64,000 nucleotides of DNA from Plantibacter elymi (nom. nud.) (GTDB lineage: Bacteria; Actinomycetota; Actinomycetes; Actinomycetales; Microbacteriaceae), in assembly GCF_900177795.1 (NCBI RefSeq), contig NZ_FXWJ01000005.1, positions 457,730-521,729 of the forward strand. Direction: 5' to 3'. Below, in pieces: positions 55,552 through 64,000 of the stretch (positions are counted from its first letter, which is position 1; each line of letters opens with the position of its first letter). The notes beneath the pieces were generated by a model, which saw only the letters and a list, made by a program, of their open reading frames with translations, was not told the DNA's origin and made no database searches. Both the position numbers and the translations under genes were made by a program.

Positions 55552-56706
55552 TCATTCCGGTCCTGCGGCGGGGGAGTCGAGCGCGGCGTTCATCGCGTCT
55601 GAGGCGTTCCGAAGGGTCGTCGGTGCGACGTGGGAGTAGATGTCGGAGGTGATCGCCATATTGGCGTGCCCGAGGATCTCCATGACCGTGCGCATCTGCA
55701 CGCCCTGGGCCAGAAGGAGCGATGCGCAGGTGTGGCGCATGTCGTGGAAACGGATCCGGCGCACGTCTGCAGCGGTGATCTCTTTGTCGAAGCTGCGCCG
55801 GAGGTTGCTCGGTTCGATGGGTGTGCCTGTCCGTGTGGTGAAGACGAGTCCGGAATCGGTCCAGGCACCGCCAGCGGCGCGCTGATCCGAAAGTTGGTTC
55901 GCGGCTCGAGTCTTGAGCGCTGTCATGGCTCGCGCTGGTAAGGGCAGGGTCCGACGCGAGCGAGCGGTTTTCGTCGGACCGATTGAGATCCCTTGGCCGG
56001 TTCCCGCGCGGTGAGCGGTCTGCCGGATGCGGAGCTGTGTCCGCTCTGCGTTGATGTCTGCCCAGCGCAGGCCGAGCAGCTCTCCCCGGCGAAGTCCGAG
56101 CGTCAGCGCGAGTACGTAGAGTTCGGCGAATTGTGAGTCTCGGCTGGACTCCATGAAGGTGGAAGCCTCCTCTGCGGTCCACGGATCGACTTCCTGGTGC
56201 TCGATCTTGGGCGCGCGGACGAGTGATGCGACGTTGCGCCCGATGCGCTGCTCGCGGGCTGCTTCGGCGAGGATACTGCGGAGCACGGCGTGAGCAAGTC
56301 GCACGGTGTGGGCTGAGACGCCCGTGCGCGCGATGTCGGTGTGCATTTCGCGGACCTGTTGTGGTGTCAGCTGTTCGAGCTTCTTCGTGCCCAGCGATGG
56401 GAGCACGTGTTTGTGCAGAACCCACTCGTAGTTGGCCCTGGTCGTCGGGCGGAGCACGCTCGGTGCGATGTGGGTGAGCCAGTGCTCGGAGTAGGTCCTC
56501 ACGGTCCAACCAGAGACGGCGGTTGGGACGCCGGCGTCTGTCTGGGTGATGAGGTCGCGGAGCTTGGCGGCTACCTGCGCTTTGGTGTGTCCGTAGACGG
56601 TCCGACGTTTTCGTGCTCCGTTCGCGGCCAGCACGTACGCTGCGCCAGTCCACTGGCCGTCGTCGCGTTTGTAGATTGACCCCTCACCGTTTGCGCGCTG
56701 ACTCAC
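55552..56706 (-). CDS. Tyrosine recombinase / phage-type integrase
   Basis: This 384-residue site-specific recombinase has an N-terminal arm-binding domain (GEGSIYKRDDGQWTGAAYV), a SAM-like core-binding domain (about 65-150) and a catalytic domain with Arg in LRRGELLGLRW, HDMRHTCASLL with the H-x-x-R box, GHANMAITSDIYSHV with the tyrosine nucleophile. All catalytic residues are present, so it may be active. It overlaps the excisionase gene by four bases and points towards tRNA-Thr, its probable attachment site. Confidence 0.95.
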   Translation of the reverse strand: MSQRANGEGSIYKRDDGQWTGAAYVLAANGARKRRTVYGHTKAQVAAKLRDLITQTDAGVPTAVSGWTVRTYSEHWLTHIAPSVLRPTTRANYEWVLHKHVLPSLGTKKLEQLTPQQVREMHTDIARTGVSAHTVRLAHAVLRSILAEAAREQRIGRNVASLVRAPKIEHQEVDPWTAEEASTFMESSRDSQFAELYVLALTLGLRRGELLGLRWADINAERTQLRIRQTAHRAGTGQGISIGPTKTARSRRTLPLPARAMTALKTRAANQLSDQRAAGGAWTDSGLVFTTRTGTPIEPSNLRRSFDKEITAADVRRIRFHDMRHTCASLLLAQGVQMRTVMEILGHANMAITSDIYSHVAPTTLRNASDAMNAALDSPAAGPE

Positions 56707-56891
56707 GCCTGGTCTTCACCTGCGAGCTGGCGGGTAAAGCGGTGCAGCGCGGCGACGGGGATGCGTCTGGCGCGTCCGATCTTGACGCTGGACAGGTGGC
56801 CGAGCCTCATGAGGTCGTAGACGGTGGAGCGACCCACTCCGAGTGATTCTGCTGCCTCTTCGGCGGTGAGCAGGAGCTTGTCGATTGGCAT
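56703..56891 (-). CDS. Excisionase-like helix-turn-helix protein
   Basis: This 62-residue protein has a MerR-type winged helix: LLTAEEAAESLGVGRSTVYDLMRLGHLSSVKIGRARRIPV. Proteins of this size placed just before an integrase act as recombination directionality factors. The four-base overlap with the integrase gene supports joint expression. Confidence 0.88.
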   Translation of the reverse strand: MPIDKLLLTAEEAAESLGVGRSTVYDLMRLGHLSSVKIGRARRIPVAALHRFTRQLAGEDQA

Positions 56892-57359
56892 GATGATCCG
56901 ATCAGTCGTTGGGCGTCCGAGTAGGTTCCCTGCGACTGCTCTTGCCGGTAGGCGCCGTAAGCGGCGGACCTCCGCGGATTACGCCATCCATCGGCTCTCC
57001 GAGGTTGGTTTCAGGCCCGGTTGGGTTTCAGGGATGATCCAACAACTCGATGGCGCCCTGAGCTGACCAGCTCGCGGACGCACGATTGGGCGCCAGCACA
57101 TCTTCGTCGAGCCTCGAGCGATGCCCTTGCTGGAATTTACATCCCGGTAACGATCCCGATACGTCTTCGTCGCGGACACCTGATTGCCTGAGGGTGTCCT
57201 CGGCGAGGGCGCCCACCGATTCGACGGATGTCCGGTGGGGAGGCACTCTCGATCGTATGCATCGACATCTTGGGTCTAACGCGCCGGTTCGTAGGCCAAC
57301 CACGGCCGCGCGGTCCCATTGCCTGTGACCGCGTAATACCTGCCGAGCAAGGAGACGAA
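56892..57359. other. 468-bp stretch without a recognised gene
   Basis: I find no convincing gene here on either strand; the short open frames lack family resemblance and good starts. It lies between the excisionase and a cysteine hydrolase, and may be what is left of a larger integrated element. I could not find a second copy of the tRNA-Thr 3' end (the expected far attachment site) here or further right in the window. Confidence 0.5.
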
Positions 57360-57980
57360 ATGTCCAGCGCGTTACTCGTGATCGACATGCAGAACGGTTT
57401 CATCCACCCTGAGGGTTCGTTGCCGAGTCTGGGTATGGGAATGCCCAACATCGACTCGGTGATAGCCGAGAACGCCGAAGCCATCGCTGCGGCGCGCACC
57501 ACGGGTGTGCCGGTCATCTACACCCGGAGTGTCTTCCGGCCTGGGATGGTCGACCTTCCACTGAGGATGGAGGGCTTCCTTCCGCCGAACTTCGAGATGC
57601 TCGAGCGCGGCAGCTGGGATGCGGAGATCCACACTGCCTTGACACCTCAGGAGGGTGAGGCTGTCATCGACAAGAACCGGTATGACGCTTTCCTGAACAC
57701 CCCGCTCGAGCAGCTCCTGCGAACGCTGGGTGCCACGACCGTACTGGTCCTCGGAACGGTGACATCGATCTGTGTCGAGTCGACGGTCCGTTCCGGGTAC
57801 ATGCGTGACTTCGACATGTACGTCGCGTCCGATGGTGTCGCGGGGGCGCCGGGGCAGCACGAGGCTTCGCTCGACATCATGGGCGCCGCGTTCGCGACCG
57901 TTCTTCCTTGGCGAGAGGCGATCGCTGCCATCACGGCTCCGGTGGCGCTCGCGGGCCCGTCCGTAAGCACTGCCGGGTAA
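57360..57980 (+). CDS. Isochorismatase-family cysteine hydrolase
   Basis: This 206-residue enzyme belongs to the isochorismatase-like hydrolases. The catalytic triad is visible: D9 in LLVIDMQNGF, K105 in VIDKNRYDAF, and C138 in GTVTSICVESTVRSG. Family members hydrolyse nicotinamide, N-carbamoyl compounds, biuret and similar amides; the substrate is not predictable. The ATG at 57360 has AAGGAGA upstream. It lies between the integrase region and the inositol genes, followed by a strong terminator. Confidence 0.9.
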   Translation: MSSALLVIDMQNGFIHPEGSLPSLGMGMPNIDSVIAENAEAIAAARTTGVPVIYTRSVFRPGMVDLPLRMEGFLPPNFEMLERGSWDAEIHTALTPQEGEAVIDKNRYDAFLNTPLEQLLRTLGATTVLVLGTVTSICVESTVRSGYMRDFDMYVASDGVAGAPGQHEASLDIMGAAFATVLPWREAIAAITAPVALAGPSVSTAG

Positions 57981-58020
57981 CGGGCCGGCGGGATCCGTCG
58001 GCGCGCACCTCGGTCCGATG

Positions 58021-58066
58021 AAACAGACGGTCTGCGACGCCACATGGCTTCGGAGACCGTCTGTTT
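58021..58066. terminator. Bidirectional terminator
   Basis: AAACAGACGGTCT (58021-58033) and AGACCGTCTGTTT (58054-58066) form a perfect 13-bp stem between the hydrolase gene and the convergent inositol operon. Confidence 0.9.
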
Positions 58067-58150
58067 GTTTCAGATGGTTAGTGGACAGGCGCTGCGGGCG
58101 AAGCCTCTGCTCCGTCAATGAGGTCGTCTTGTCGCCTGACCATCGGAGGG

Positions 58151-59212
58151 TTAGGCGTAGAAGGAGGGACGTTCAGGCAGGGCGACTGGCACCGGGCCGT
58201 CGGTGGTAAGGGCTGCGACGCCGGCTTCACAAGCGAGCGCAACCTTGTAGCCGTCCCAAGCGTTCGGGCCGTCAACGAGCGCGCCGGAGCGGACGGCATT
58301 TACCCAGCGCTGTACCTGCGCGTCATAGGCGGATGCGAAGCGTGTTACGAAACTCGTGTGCTCACCGACGCCGAAGCGTCCGCCCTGCCAGAGCTGCAGG
58401 CCGGAAGGCTGGCCGATGCGCGCGACAGCCTGACTGAAGACGGCTTCTGTGCCGACCTGGTAGCCGAACTGGGCACTGACGTTCATCTCGACGTCGACGA
58501 GCACACCGTTCTCAAGCCCGATGAGCACGAGTATGGGTTCGCGGAGGTGTCGAGGAGCCGACGCATTGCGGCGGGGGAACTTTACCTCCACGCTCGTGAC
58601 TGTCGATCCGGCAACCCACGGCAGTACGTCGAACTCGTGAACGACGGAGTCGGTGATAAGCATTGTTTGCGTATAGCTCTCAGCCACGCTTGCATTGCGA
58701 TGCACCCCACGGAGCATGAGGAGTTCTCCGGCCTCGCCGGAGTCGACGAGTGCGCGCAGTTGCTGGTACTCGGCGTCGAACCGGCGCATGAACCCGACCT
58801 GGATGTGCGGGCGGTCGAGCTGCTGCTCGGCCTCCATCACTTTCAAGGACGAGACGGGGCTCGGGGTGAGCGGCTTCTCGCACAGAATGGGGAGGCCGGC
58901 CGCGAGTGCCGGCAGGAGCACGGGTTCGTGGAATTGGCCCGGAGTGGCGATCAGCACGGCATCGACGGCCTGCGCGGCGATCGCGTCCTCGAGGCTCGTG
59001 AACGCGGCCGAGCCGGGCGCAGCCGCAACAGCCGCGGCAGCGCGTCCGGTGTCGGGCTCGATGACGGCGGAAACGACGGCACCGCTGACCCGCTCGGTGA
59101 TCCTTTTGACGTGGTCGGCACCCATGACACCGGCGCCGATGACACCGACACGGATGTCGCCCGGCTCTCGCTCGGTGTCGGTGGGACTGGTAATGGTCGA
59201 GGTGATGCGCAT
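58151..59212 (-). CDS. Gfo/Idh/MocA oxidoreductase, probably inositol 2-dehydrogenase type
   Basis: This 353-residue NAD(P)-dependent enzyme has the Rossmann motif VGVIGAGVMGADHVKRI (about 22-38), the CEKPLTPS motif with the conserved Lys-Pro, and VGFMRRFDAEYQQLRALVDSGEAGE in the catalytic domain. It is the last gene of the inositol operon (mmsA-iolB-iolD-iolE-like-this), so oxidation of myo-inositol or an isomer is likely. It lies 38 bp after the TIM-barrel gene. Confidence 0.9.
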   Translation of the reverse strand: MRITSTITSPTDTEREPGDIRVGVIGAGVMGADHVKRITERVSGAVVSAVIEPDTGRAAAAVAAAPGSAAFTSLEDAIAAQAVDAVLIATPGQFHEPVLLPALAAGLPILCEKPLTPSPVSSLKVMEAEQQLDRPHIQVGFMRRFDAEYQQLRALVDSGEAGELLMLRGVHRNASVAESYTQTMLITDSVVHEFDVLPWVAGSTVTSVEVKFPRRNASAPRHLREPILVLIGLENGVLVDVEMNVSAQFGYQVGTEAVFSQAVARIGQPSGLQLWQGGRFGVGEHTSFVTRFASAYDAQVQRWVNAVRSGALVDGPNAWDGYKVALACEAGVAALTTDGPVPVALPERPSFYA

Positions 59213-59250
59213 GGCTGAGATGCCTTTCGTGATCGGAGGTGGAACGGGTG

Positions 59251-60174
59251 TCAGCTGACGCGGGCAGCGGCGGTCTCGCCGAAGATGTGCTCGCGTGTGC
59301 GCTTGGCGATGGGGAACGGGCGATCGATCGAGCAGCCGTACATGTCCTGCTCGACGATCCCGAAGATCTGCGGGTCGAGTGCCGCGACGCGCTCGATGAT
59401 CGGGCCGAGCTCCGGTACGCCGAACGGCGGCTCGACCATGATCTCCTGGGTGACAGCCTCAGCGAACGGCACGTCGTTCTTCAGCACGTCGAAGAGCAGG
59501 CTCGTGTCGACCTGCTTGAGGTGCAGGTAACCGATCCGCGACGGGTGGTCGTCGATGAGCTTGAGGTTGTCGCCGCCGTAGTAGGAGAAGTGGCCGGTGT
59601 CGAGGCAGAGGTTCGTGTATCGCTCGTCGGTCGCGGCGAGGAAGCGCTCGACCTCCCTGGTCGTCCCGACGTGGCTGTCGGCGTGGGAGTGGAACTGCTG
59701 CTTGATCCCGAACTCCTCGAGGAGGGCCTTGCCGAGACGATCGTGACCGGCGGCGAGCTTCGTCCACTGCCCATCGTCGAGCGTGCGGGACTCGAGGACC
59801 TCACTCGTCGCGTCGCTCCGCCACAGGTCCGGGATCACGACGAGGTGCTCGGCCCCGAGCTTCGAGACGAGGCCGGCGATGTCGAGCGCCTGGTCCCAGG
59901 CACGCTTCCACTGGTCGTCGCCCTTGTGGAAGCCGGTGAAGACGGTCCCCGCCGAGAGCTTGAGCCCTCGGGAGCCGAGTTCGTCGGCGAGCTGGTTCGG
60001 GTCGGTGGGGAGGTAGCCGTACGGTCCGAGTTCGATCCACTCGTATCCGGAGGCGACGACCTCATCCAGGAATCGCTCCCACGGGACCTGCTTCGGGTCG
60101 TCGGGGAACCAGACACCCCACGAGTCGGGGGCGGTGCCGATGCGGATCGACGGAGTGGTGGCGGGTTCTGACAT
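59251..60174 (-). CDS. iolE: Sugar phosphate isomerase/epimerase-type TIM barrel, IolE-like
   Basis: This 307-residue protein has the xylose-isomerase-like TIM-barrel fold. GTAPDSWGVWFPDDPKQVPW at the N-terminus is characteristic of inosose dehydratases; later FHSHADSHVGTTREVERFL, CLDTGHFSYYGGDN and HLKQVD supply metal ligands. It should dehydrate the inosose made by the dehydrogenase encoded next. The ATG at 60174 has AAGGA upstream. IolI-type isomerase function is the main alternative. Confidence 0.85.
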   Translation of the reverse strand: MSEPATTPSIRIGTAPDSWGVWFPDDPKQVPWERFLDEVVASGYEWIELGPYGYLPTDPNQLADELGSRGLKLSAGTVFTGFHKGDDQWKRAWDQALDIAGLVSKLGAEHLVVIPDLWRSDATSEVLESRTLDDGQWTKLAAGHDRLGKALLEEFGIKQQFHSHADSHVGTTREVERFLAATDERYTNLCLDTGHFSYYGGDNLKLIDDHPSRIGYLHLKQVDTSLLFDVLKNDVPFAEAVTQEIMVEPPFGVPELGPIIERVAALDPQIFGIVEQDMYGCSIDRPFPIAKRTREHIFGETAAARVS

Positions 60175-60216
60175 GGGGTTCCTTCGGTACTCGTTCGTGG
60201 GATTCTGGTCGGGCAC

Positions 60217-62139
60217 TCAGCCGAGCAGCGGCTTCTGGGTGGCCTTGATCTCGGCGTACTCCTCGTACGCACGCTGCGTGCTCGGTAGCTCGGAAACTGC
60301 CGGGACGGGGACGTCCCACCAACCCTCGCCATCTGGTGCGTACAGCAGCGGGTCGCTGTTGATGTGGATGAGCGTCGTCCGGTCGGAGGCCTTCGCAGTC
60401 GCCATGGCCGCCCTAAGGTCGTCGATCGACGAGGCGCCGGGCTCGACCTCGATCACGTCGACGCCGTAGCTGCGCGCGTTGGCGGCGAGGTCGACGGGCA
60501 GGATCTGCTCGCCCTGGAAGTTGCGGGCCTCGGGATCGAGGCTGCGGTACCAGGTGCCGAAGCGCTCGGAACCGACCGTCTCCGACAGATGTCCGATCGA
60601 GGCGTACCCGTGATTCTGGATGAGGACGACGATGAGCTTGATGCCCTCGGCGACCGCGGTCACGAGCTCCGTGTGCAGCATGAGGTACGACCCGTCGCCC
60701 ACCATCACGACCACGTCACGGTCGGACCCGCTCGCCTCGGCACCTCGCTTCACGCCGAGACCGCCGGCGATCTCGTACCCCATGCAGGAGAAGGCGTACT
60801 CGACGTGGTAGCCGAGGGCGTCCCGCACGCGCCACAACTTGTGGAGGTCACCGGGGAGTGATCCCGCCGCCTGGACGATGACGTCCTCAGGCTCGGTCGA
60901 CGACTGGACGGCACCGATGATCTCGGCTTGTCCGGGGAGGGCGAGTCCCGACGGCTCGAAAGCGGCGTCGACGGTCGCGTCCCATGCCGCCTTTTCACGG
61001 CGGACGGTCTCGGCGTAGTCGGCAGCGACTCGGAACCGAGCGAGCTCACCATGGAGCGCTTCGACCGTCTCCCGTGCGTCGGCGACGACGGCGATCTGCG
61101 TCCCGTGCTTGTAGGCGTCGAAGCTCGCGACATTGACGTTGACGAAGGTCACGCCCTCGGCTTGGAACGCCGTGCGGCTCGCCGTGGTGAAATCGCTGTA
61201 GCGAGTGCCGATGCCGATCACGACGTCTGCTTCCGCTGCGAGACGGTTCGCCGCAGTGGTCCCGGTGGCACCGATCGCGCCGACGTTCTGCGGGTGGTTC
61301 CACACGAGCGACCCACCACCGGCCTGCGAGGTGCCGACGGGGATGCCGGTCGCCTCGACGAGCAGCCGCAGCGCCTCCTCGGCGTTCGAGTAGATCACGC
61401 CCCCGCCGGCGATGATGATCGGACGCTTCGCCCCGCGGATCGCAGCTATGGCGCGGGCAAGTGCAGCTCGTTCCGGCAGCGGACGGCGCAGGTGCCATTC
61501 ACGGTTCTGCAGGAATTCGAGTGGGACGTCGACGGTCTCCGCCTGCACGTCCTCCGGGAGAGCGATCGTGACCGCGCCGGTCTCGGCCGGGTCAGTGAGT
61601 ACGCGCATGGCTGCAAGGGCGATCGAGAACAATTGCTCCGGTCGCTGCACCCGGTCGAAGAAGCGAGACAGCGGACGGAACGCGTCGTTGACGGTGATGC
61701 CGATGTCGTGCGGCAGCTCGAGCTGTTGGAGGACCGGGTCAGCGACGCGCGTCGCGAAGGTGTCGCTGGGCAGCAGGAGCGCCGGAAGGCGGTTCGTGGT
61801 GGCGAGGGCCGCACCCGTCAGCATGTTCGCGGCACCTGGGCCGACCGAGGCCGCACTCGCGAAGGTACCGAGGCGGCGGTGCATGCGGGCGTACCCGACG
61901 GACTGGTGCACCATCGCCTGCTCGTTGCGCGCCTGGAAGTACGGCATGAGGTCGGGATCGAGTGCGTTCGCCTGTTTGAGCGCCTGCCCGAGACCCGCGA
62001 CGTTGCCGTGCCCGAAGATACCGAACACGCCGGGGATGGTCCGCTCACGGTGGTCGCCGTCCACGGTCCACTGGTGACCGAGGAACTCGACGAGCGCCTG
62101 GCTCACCGTCATCCGCTTCGTCCTGGAGTTCGTCGCCAT
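60217..62139 (-). CDS. iolD: 3D-(3,5/4)-trihydroxycyclohexane-1,2-dione hydrolase
   Basis: This 640-residue ThDP-dependent enzyme opens the ring in inositol breakdown. GVFGIFGHGNVAGLGQAL and RNEQAMVHQSVGYAR belong to the N-terminal domain with the catalytic glutamate, and VVMVGDGSYLMLHTELVTA with LIQNHGYASIG is the ThDP/Mg motif. Its ATG at 62139 overlaps the iolB stop by one base. Length and neighbours match the family. Confidence 0.95.
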   Translation of the reverse strand: MATNSRTKRMTVSQALVEFLGHQWTVDGDHRERTIPGVFGIFGHGNVAGLGQALKQANALDPDLMPYFQARNEQAMVHQSVGYARMHRRLGTFASAASVGPGAANMLTGAALATTNRLPALLLPSDTFATRVADPVLQQLELPHDIGITVNDAFRPLSRFFDRVQRPEQLFSIALAAMRVLTDPAETGAVTIALPEDVQAETVDVPLEFLQNREWHLRRPLPERAALARAIAAIRGAKRPIIIAGGGVIYSNAEEALRLLVEATGIPVGTSQAGGGSLVWNHPQNVGAIGATGTTAANRLAAEADVVIGIGTRYSDFTTASRTAFQAEGVTFVNVNVASFDAYKHGTQIAVVADARETVEALHGELARFRVAADYAETVRREKAAWDATVDAAFEPSGLALPGQAEIIGAVQSSTEPEDVIVQAAGSLPGDLHKLWRVRDALGYHVEYAFSCMGYEIAGGLGVKRGAEASGSDRDVVVMVGDGSYLMLHTELVTAVAEGIKLIVVLIQNHGYASIGHLSETVGSERFGTWYRSLDPEARNFQGEQILPVDLAANARSYGVDVIEVEPGASSIDDLRAAMATAKASDRTTLIHINSDPLLYAPDGEGWWDVPVPAVSELPSTQRAYEEYAEIKATQKPLLG

Positions 62140-63077
62140 CACTGCCGTCCTTCTGCGTCGATGCTGTCGTTCGAGTGGTGCGGTGCCGCGTCGGCCGTGT
62201 ACGGCAGGCGTGGGTCGACCTCCTGGCCGACCCAGCTTTGGCGGATCCACGCGTGTGCGGGGTCGTCGCTGATGTGCCAGACCCGTTCGTCGTCTGGACC
62301 TGCCATCACGTTCAGGTAGTAGAGGTCGTATCCCGGAGCCGCGACCGCCGGCCCGTGGTAACCGAACGGCACGAGCGCAATGTCGCCCGTGCGGACGATC
62401 GCGGTGATGTCGATCTCCCCGGCGGGCGAGGAGTACGTGGCGAACATGCCGAAGGGGTCTGCGGACGCCGGTGCCGTCAGCCCCTTCGACACGGCGGACT
62501 CGAAGTAGTAGATCTCCTCGAGTAGCGACTCCTCGCCGGGTACCGACTCGTCGTGCTTGTGTGCGGGGTACGACGACCAGTTCTCCGCCGGGGTGACGAC
62601 CTCGCAGACGATGAGCTTCGCCGCATCGAGTGCGTCCGGCGTGCCGAAGTTGTGGACCTGCCGGCTGGACCGCCCGGCACCGCGCAACTCGACGGGCACC
62701 TCGTCGGCGCGCACGTGGCGGGTCGGGAGCGCGGTGCTCGCTGGAGCCTCGGCGACGGCGACCCGGCCGGAACCGCGGAGCGTCCCGGCCGCCCCGACGC
62801 CGAGGTACAGGACATCGGTGGGGCCGTCGAAGACGGACGCTCGACCGTCGAGCACCGCGGTGTCGGCGTTCCCCTCGCCGTCCGACCACTGCACGGAGAA
62901 CGAGCCGGCGAGCGGGATGACGATGCGCTCCACCGCACCGGCCGGGAGCCCGAGCTCGTCGTCACCCGAGAGTTCGGCGACGCGGAGACCGGTGTGCTGC
63001 CAACCCTCGGTCGCCCCGTCGACGACGCTCTCCCAGCCGTCGCGGGAGAGGTCGCCCTGCTCGTACATCCACTGCAT
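62139..63077 (-). CDS. iolB: 5-deoxy-glucuronate isomerase
   Basis: This 312-residue cupin enzyme isomerises 5-deoxy-glucuronate in the inositol pathway. The bicupin fold shows AGSFSVQWSDGEG in the first half and SSYPAHKHDE with metal-binding histidines, EEIYYFE, and VPFGYHGPAVAAPGYDLYYLNVMAG in the second. I use the ATG at 63077 because GGAG lies eight bases before it; a GTG at 63086 in the same frame would overlap that site. Confidence 0.94.
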   Translation of the reverse strand: MQWMYEQGDLSRDGWESVVDGATEGWQHTGLRVAELSGDDELGLPAGAVERIVIPLAGSFSVQWSDGEGNADTAVLDGRASVFDGPTDVLYLGVGAAGTLRGSGRVAVAEAPASTALPTRHVRADEVPVELRGAGRSSRQVHNFGTPDALDAAKLIVCEVVTPAENWSSYPAHKHDESVPGEESLLEEIYYFESAVSKGLTAPASADPFGMFATYSSPAGEIDITAIVRTGDIALVPFGYHGPAVAAPGYDLYYLNVMAGPDDERVWHISDDPAHAWIRQSWVGQEVDPRLPYTADAAPHHSNDSIDAEGRQ

Positions 63078-63122
63078 GGTGTTCACTCCGTCGTGTGTGA
63101 TTCGATCTTGCCGCTCGGTCCT

Positions 63123-63185
63123 GCCCTTCGACAGGATCCGGGGGGGGGCTGCCCTTCGACGGGCTCAGGACCCGCTTGTCGAAGG
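63123..63185. repeat. Degenerate REP-like elements between mmsA and iolB
   Basis: CCCTTCGACAGGATCC (63123), CCCTTCGACGGGCTCAGGAC (63151) and GCTTGTCGAAGG (63174) are decayed copies of the REP-like element. A run of nine G at 63140-63148 lies between them. Confidence 0.75.
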
Positions 63186-63199
63186 CCGGCCGGGGTGCC

Positions 63200-64000
63200 T
63201 CAGTTCTGGGGGAAGCCGAGGTTGATGCCGCCGTGGGAGGGGTCGAGCCAGCGGGAGGTGATGGCCTTCTGCTGGGTGAAGAAGCGGACGCCCTCGGCGC
63301 CGTGGGCCTTGGTGTCGCCGAAGAGGGAGTCCTTCCACCCGCCGAAGGAGAACGTCGCGACCGGGACGGGGATGGGCACGTTGATGCCGATCATGCCGAC
63401 CTGGATCTCGTTCTGGAACCGTCGGGCGGCGCCGCCGTCGTTGGTGAAGATCGCGGTCCCGTTCCCGAACGCGCCGCCGTTGATGAGTGCAACACCCTCC
63501 TCATATGAGGCCACGCGGACGACGGCGAGGACGGGTCCGAAGATCTCCTCCGTGTACACCTTCGACGTCGTTGGGACGTTGTCGATGAGGGTCGGGCCGA
63601 GCCAGAACCCGTTCGGGTCGCCGTCGATCGGGGTGTTGCGGCCGTCGACGACGATCGTCGCCCCATCGGCTTTGGCGACGTCGAGGTAGGAGGCGACCTT
63701 GTCGCGGTGCACCTTCGTCACGAGCGGGCCCATGTCGCAGTTCCGGCGGCCGTCACCGATCCGCAGGGTCGCTGCGCGTTCGGCGATCTTGCCGATGAGT
63801 TCGTCCGCGACGGGCTCCACGGCGACGACGACGGAGATCGCCATGCACCGTTCGCCCGCGGAGCCGAAGCCGGCGTTGATGGCGGAGTCGGCGACGAGGT
63901 CGAGGTCGGCGTCGGGCAGCACGAGCATGTGGTTCTTCGCCCCGCCGAGCGCCTGCACGCGCTTGCCGTGCGCGGTGCCGGTCTCGTACACGTACTTCGC
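63200..64000 (-). CDS. mmsA: Methylmalonate-semialdehyde dehydrogenase (CoA-acylating), C-terminal part
   Basis: The window holds the last 266 codons; the N-terminal half lies beyond 64000. LGGAKNHMLVLPDAD and GSAGERCMAISVVVAVEP with the catalytic cysteine are diagnostic, as are IFGPVLAVVRV and FSFGGWKDSLFGD. The enzyme (MmsA/IolA) converts malonate or methylmalonate semialdehyde to acetyl- or propionyl-CoA, the last step of inositol breakdown. It precedes iolB on the same strand, separated by 122 bp with REP-like remnants. Confidence 0.94.
   Translation of the reverse strand, partial: AKYVYETGTAHGKRVQALGGAKNHMLVLPDADLDLVADSAINAGFGSAGERCMAISVVVAVEPVADELIGKIAERAATLRIGDGRRNCDMGPLVTKVHRDKVASYLDVAKADGATIVVDGRNTPIDGDPNGFWLGPTLIDNVPTTSKVYTEEIFGPVLAVVRVASYEEGVALINGGAFGNGTAIFTNDGGAARRFQNEIQVGMIGINVPIPVPVATFSFGGWKDSLFGDTKAHGAEGVRFFTQQKAITSRWLDPSHGGINLGFPQN

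Noticed and set aside
57028..57303. Small minus-strand frame between excisionase and hydrolase
   Set aside because: There is no ribosome site, no recognisable domain and atypical composition; treated as non-coding.

Overview
This looks like chromosomal DNA of a high-GC actinobacterium of the family Microbacteriaceae. The grounds are very high GC third positions, housekeeping blocks in actinobacterial order (dnaX-recR, lysC-asd, topA-tmk-holB beside a Tad pilus cluster), a 6C-type small RNA, many start codons placed exactly where a leaderless transcript would begin, and a ~22-bp REP-like element (GGTCCCTGAGC[C/T]TGTCGAAGGG) between genes. The genus cannot be fixed from sequence alone.

Layout. 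1-8.6 kb: sugar ABC transporter end (permease, binding lipoprotein), a GH35 beta-galactosidase and a 1327-residue secreted protein that joins an RCC1-repeat surface protein to a GH43 galactanase-like enzyme; together these suggest use of plant arabinogalactan. 8.7-12.1 kb: a five-gene minus-strand operon with overlapping genes, headed by a small WXG100-like protein and a T7SS-substrate-like membrane protein followed by three unknown proteins. 12.2-23.9 kb: dnaX, recR, a GNAT protein, lysC, asd, an SGNH hydrolase, mqo, tdk, a UDP-glucose-type dehydrogenase and a VanZ protein. 24-28.1 kb: a DUF4012 protein, two paralogous wall-anchored proteins with duplicated promoter regions, tRNA-Pro with a copied 3' end, and a REP array.

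28.1-38.9 kb: metallophosphoesterase, two class A PBPs in tandem, a DUF4177-like mini-protein, RidA, acetyl-CoA synthetase, a 6C RNA and a SatD-like regulator with a membrane partner. 39-43.3 kb: nucleoside salvage (nucleoside hydrolase, MFS transporter, ribokinase) under a divergent LacI-family repressor with two operator-like palindromes. 43.4-47.6 kb: compact Tad/Flp cluster with an ATPase, a fused TadB-TadC protein, a DUF4244 pilin-like protein and two TadE-like proteins, interrupted by an opposing padR-HAAS pair. 48-55.3 kb: topA, tmk, holB, a secreted peptidase-like hydrolase, a TetR regulator and tRNA-Thr.

55.4-58 kb: an integrase and excisionase abut tRNA-Thr, marking the edge of an integrated element or its remnant; a cysteine hydrolase follows. 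58.1-64 kb: a minus-strand myo-inositol catabolism operon (mmsA/iolA, iolB, iolD, an iolE-like TIM barrel, a Gfo/Idh dehydrogenase), cut by the window end.

The best candidates for something undescribed are the T7SS-like operon (8683-12128), the RCC1-GH43 fusion (4602-8585), and in-frame domestication of the REP-like element inside dnaX.
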